From positions 1 to 6,510 of the forward strand of contig JAUPMC010000105.1 in the NCBI GenBank assembly GCA_030836605.1: a DNA stretch of 6,510 nt, given 5' to 3'. The number at the start of each line of letters is the position of its first letter. Within the stretch, counting starts at the first letter, position 1. Of the stretch, positions 5,288-6,510 are shown one piece after another. This DNA comes from Thermoplasmatota archaeon (lineage in GTDB: Archaea > Thermoplasmatota > Thermoplasmata > UBA10834). The notes under the pieces are model-generated. The model saw only the letters and a program-made list of their open reading frames with translations. It ran no database searches and was not told the DNA's origin. The position numbers and the translations under genes were made by a program.

Positions 5288-5662
5288 ATGTCCATCAGGA
5301 AAGGCGAGATGGAGTACAAGCTCGTCGTCGTGGTCAGGGACGACCTGAAGATGTCGGGCGGGAAGCTCGCGGTGCAGGTTGCCCACGCGGCGGTGTCGTG
5401 CGCCATCCAGGCGAAGGCGAGGAAGACCGACTGGTTCTCGTCCTGGTTCAAGGAGGGCCAGAGGAAGGTCGTCGTCAAGGTCAAGTCGCTCGAGGAGCTC
5501 GTGGCGCTCAGGGAGAGGGCCGCGAGGGCCGGGATACCGAACGAGCTGATCACGGACGCTGGGCTCACGGAACTGCCTCCGAACACGACCACATGCCTAG
5601 GCATCGGCCCCGCGCCCGGGTCGCATATAGACCCGATCACGGGCTCCTTGCCTCTGGCGTGA
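5288..5662 (+). CDS. pth2: Peptidyl-tRNA hydrolase, Pth2 type
   Basis: This 124-residue enzyme hydrolyses the ester bond between peptide and tRNA in prematurely released peptidyl-tRNA, recycling tRNA in the cytoplasm. It is the archaeal/eukaryotic Pth2 type, unrelated to bacterial Pth. The family core is clear: VVVVRDDLKMSGGKLAVQVAHAAV at 13-36 in the N-terminal half (Lys21, Lys26, Gln30, His33), then TDAGLTELPPNTTTCLGIGPAP at 89-110 with the conserved Asp90 and Thr94 and the closing GIGPAP. ATG 5288 has a strong Shine-Dalgarno sequence seven bases upstream, inside the end of the previous gene. ATG 5309 would give the shorter N-terminus more usual in the family, so the first seven residues are less certain. 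The gene follows the DUF1616 gene by one base and is followed by the DUF99 gene after five bases. Confidence 0.95.
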   Translation: MSIRKGEMEYKLVVVVRDDLKMSGGKLAVQVAHAAVSCAIQAKARKTDWFSSWFKEGQRKVVVKVKSLEELVALRERAARAGIPNELITDAGLTELPPNTTTCLGIGPAPGSHIDPITGSLPLA

Positions 5663-5667
5663 GGGCG

Positions 5668-6240
5668 ATGAAGGACCAGGTGAGGGTTCTAGGCGTAGAC
5701 GACTCCCCTTTCAGGTTCGGCGACAGGAGGTCCCTGGTGGTCGGCGCGCTCGTGCGCGCCCCGAGCTACCTGGAGGCCGTGATGAGGACCGAGGTCGAGG
5801 TCGATGGCGACGACTCCACGGACAGGCTCGTCGACATGGTCCAAGGGTCCAGGTACGCCGAGCAGGTCGCGCTCGTGCTCATCGACGGCATCGCGCTCGC
5901 GGGGTTCAACGTGATAGACCTGGGGTCGTTCCACGAACGCACGGGCCTGCCCGTAGCGACCGTCACGAGGGACGAGCCCGACATGGCGGGGATCGAGTCG
6001 GCCCTGAGGACGCACTTCCCCGACTGGGAGAGGCGGCTCTCCCTCGTGACCCGGTTCCCCCTGAGGCCTCTGGATACGGGGCACAAGCCGCTCCACGCGT
6101 CGGTGCTCGGCATGGACTGGGATGACTTCGTCCGGCTCGTGCGAGCGACGACCGTCAGGGGCGCCGTCCCGGAGCCTGTCAGAATCGCACACTTGGTGTC
6201 CGCGGCGATGGTTAAGGGCGAGTCCAGGGGCCGGCCGTAG
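5668..6240 (+). CDS. DUF99 family protein (endonuclease dU-like)
   Basis: This 190-residue protein belongs to the archaeal DUF99 family. The family is distantly related to endonuclease V within the RNase H-like fold, and some members have been described as uracil-DNA endonucleases; that activity is not shown for this protein. Family marks are LGVDDSPF at 8-15 with acidic residues Asp11 and Asp12, VLIDGIALAGFNVID at 70-84 with Asp73, and the C-terminal PEPVRIAHLVSAAMVKGESRGRP at 168-190. The length is normal for the family. I chose ATG 5668, preceded by TGAGGG. An in-frame GTG at 5659 overlaps the pth2 stop as GTGA and is an alternative start adding three residues. It is the last gene of the DUF1616-pth2-DUF99 unit. 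A perfect inverted repeat starts two bases after its stop. Confidence 0.88.
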   Translation: MKDQVRVLGVDDSPFRFGDRRSLVVGALVRAPSYLEAVMRTEVEVDGDDSTDRLVDMVQGSRYAEQVALVLIDGIALAGFNVIDLGSFHERTGLPVATVTRDEPDMAGIESALRTHFPDWERRLSLVTRFPLRPLDTGHKPLHASVLGMDWDDFVRLVRATTVRGAVPEPVRIAHLVSAAMVKGESRGRP

Positions 6241-6241
6241 A

Positions 6242-6257
6242 CGGTCCGCCCGGACCG
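6242..6257 (+). terminator. Perfect inverted repeat just after the DUF99 gene
   Basis: CGGTCCG, two bases, then CGGACCG gives a stem of six to seven G/C-rich pairs starting two bases after the stop codon. No T-run follows it directly, so it is not a classical archaeal T-rich terminator. It could protect the 3' end of the message, or pause polymerase together with the second repeat downstream. Confidence 0.35.
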
Positions 6258-6262
6258 CGGCG

Positions 6263-6314
6263 CGTCCCCTCGGCCCGGGCCCCGCCGGCGCCGCGTGACG
6301 GTGCCCCGGGGGCG
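6263..6314 (+). terminator. GC-rich long-range inverted repeat before a short T run
   Basis: CGTCCCC at 6263-6269 can pair with GGGGGCG at 6308-6314 (seven pairs, one G-T) across a loop that itself holds palindromes such as GGCCCGGGCC (6272-6281). TTT follows the second arm directly. A terminator or a structured 3' region is plausible. The pairing was done by eye, and GC-rich DNA easily gives such repeats. Confidence 0.25.
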
Positions 6315-6353
6315 TTTGCAGCATGCTGGCCTGGCCATCGGTACAACCGCAAG

Positions 6354-6361
6354 TTTTAATA
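6354..6361 (+). promoter_or_regulatory. TATA box of rps12
   Basis: TTTTAATA, preceded by the BRE-like CCGCAAG, is the best promoter match in the window. It predicts a start site near 6382 and a 5' leader of about 26 bases in front of GTG 6408, so rps12 would be transcribed separately from the DUF99 unit. Confidence 0.7.
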
Positions 6362-6396
6362 GGAAGACGGTTTTGTAGGGCTTACCTTCGTCAAAA

Positions 6397-6402
6397 AGGT
6401 GA
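6397..6402 (+). promoter_or_regulatory. Ribosome binding site of rps12
   Basis: AGGTGA is a strong archaeal Shine-Dalgarno match placed five bases before GTG 6408, and it decides that start over in-frame TTG 6405 and GTG 6399. Together with the preceding A it can pair with TTACCTT at 6382-6388. Confidence 0.7.
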
Positions 6403-6407
6403 AATTG

Positions 6408-6510
6408 GTGCCGAGAGGACTGTATACAGCCAGGAAGCTCAAAGGAGACAGGCAGAAGTTCCGGTGGAGCGACCGGTACTACAAGCGCAGAGCGCTGGAG
6501 CTCAAGGAGA
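6408..6510 (+). CDS. rps12: 30S ribosomal protein S12 (uS12), 5' part
   Basis: The first 34 codons are visible, and the frame is open at the right edge. The translation MPRGLYTARKLKGDRQKFRW followed by SDRYYKRRALELKE matches the N-terminus of archaeal/eukaryotic-type uS12, which begins with a short GL..ARKL element and a basic RW...YK.R segment. uS12 sits at the decoding centre of the small subunit and helps control accuracy. GTG 6408 is chosen because AGGTGA lies five bases upstream and the protein then begins at the usual place. The gene has its own TATA box and leader. In many archaea rps7 and the elongation factor genes follow, but they lie outside the window. The gene is cut by the window edge, not broken. 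Confidence 0.93.
   Translation, partial: MPRGLYTARKLKGDRQKFRWSDRYYKRRALELKE

Noticed and set aside
1..6510. CRISPR array, insertion sequence, phage or defence module
   Set aside because: I found no direct-repeat series, transposase-like frame, terminal inverted repeats or defence-gene motifs on either strand.

Overview
The window is archaeal. Full-length archaeosine tRNA-guanine transglycosylase with a C-terminal PUA domain, a KEOPS Pcc1 subunit, a Pth2-type peptidyl-tRNA hydrolase, a DUF99 protein and an archaeal-type ribosomal protein uS12 occur together. AT-rich TATA-like elements sit about 26-28 bases before several start codons, the spacing expected of leaderless archaeal transcripts. 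The DNA is GC-rich (roughly 60-65% by eye, with strong G/C third positions). The uS12 N-terminus and the operon style suggest a Thermoplasmata-like euryarchaeon, perhaps related to Methanomassiliicoccales. That placement is an inference from memory, not a computed result.

Layout. Positions 1-116 hold the 5' end of a minus-strand gene for a Lys/Ala-rich protein that runs off the left edge. Positions 117-385 are mostly non-coding, with a promoter at each side. A possible 74-residue leader ORF (386-610) overlaps by four bases the start of an EamA/DMT transporter (607-1491). A tRNA-Gln(UUG) gene follows (1552-1624). Its last three bases are antisense to the stop codon of a small two-helix membrane protein (1622-1840, minus). 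That gene lies three bases after a nitroreductase-family gene (1844-2362, minus). A 60-base divergent spacer separates the nitroreductase from pcc1 (2423-2674, plus). pcc1 meets tgtA (2671-4623, minus) tail to tail, with both stop codons inside one CTAG. A 93-base divergent spacer leads to a plus-strand three-gene unit: a DUF1616 membrane/coiled-coil protein (4717-5286), pth2 (5288-5662) and a DUF99 gene (5668-6240). A very GC-rich spacer with inverted repeats precedes a clear TATA box and the start of rps12 (6408, running off the right edge).

How they fit together. Much of the window is tRNA biology and translation: a tRNA gene, two tRNA-modification genes (archaeosine at position 15; t6A at position 37 through KEOPS), peptidyl-tRNA recycling and uS12. 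The transporter and the nitroreductase pair look like general metabolic neighbours. I see no CRISPR array, insertion sequence, defence system, phage gene or clear previously undescribed multi-gene system. The points most worth checking are small-scale: overlapping gene ends, the leader ORF before the transporter, a hairpin that could cover the rps12 ribosome binding site, and the odd upstream region of the left-edge gene.
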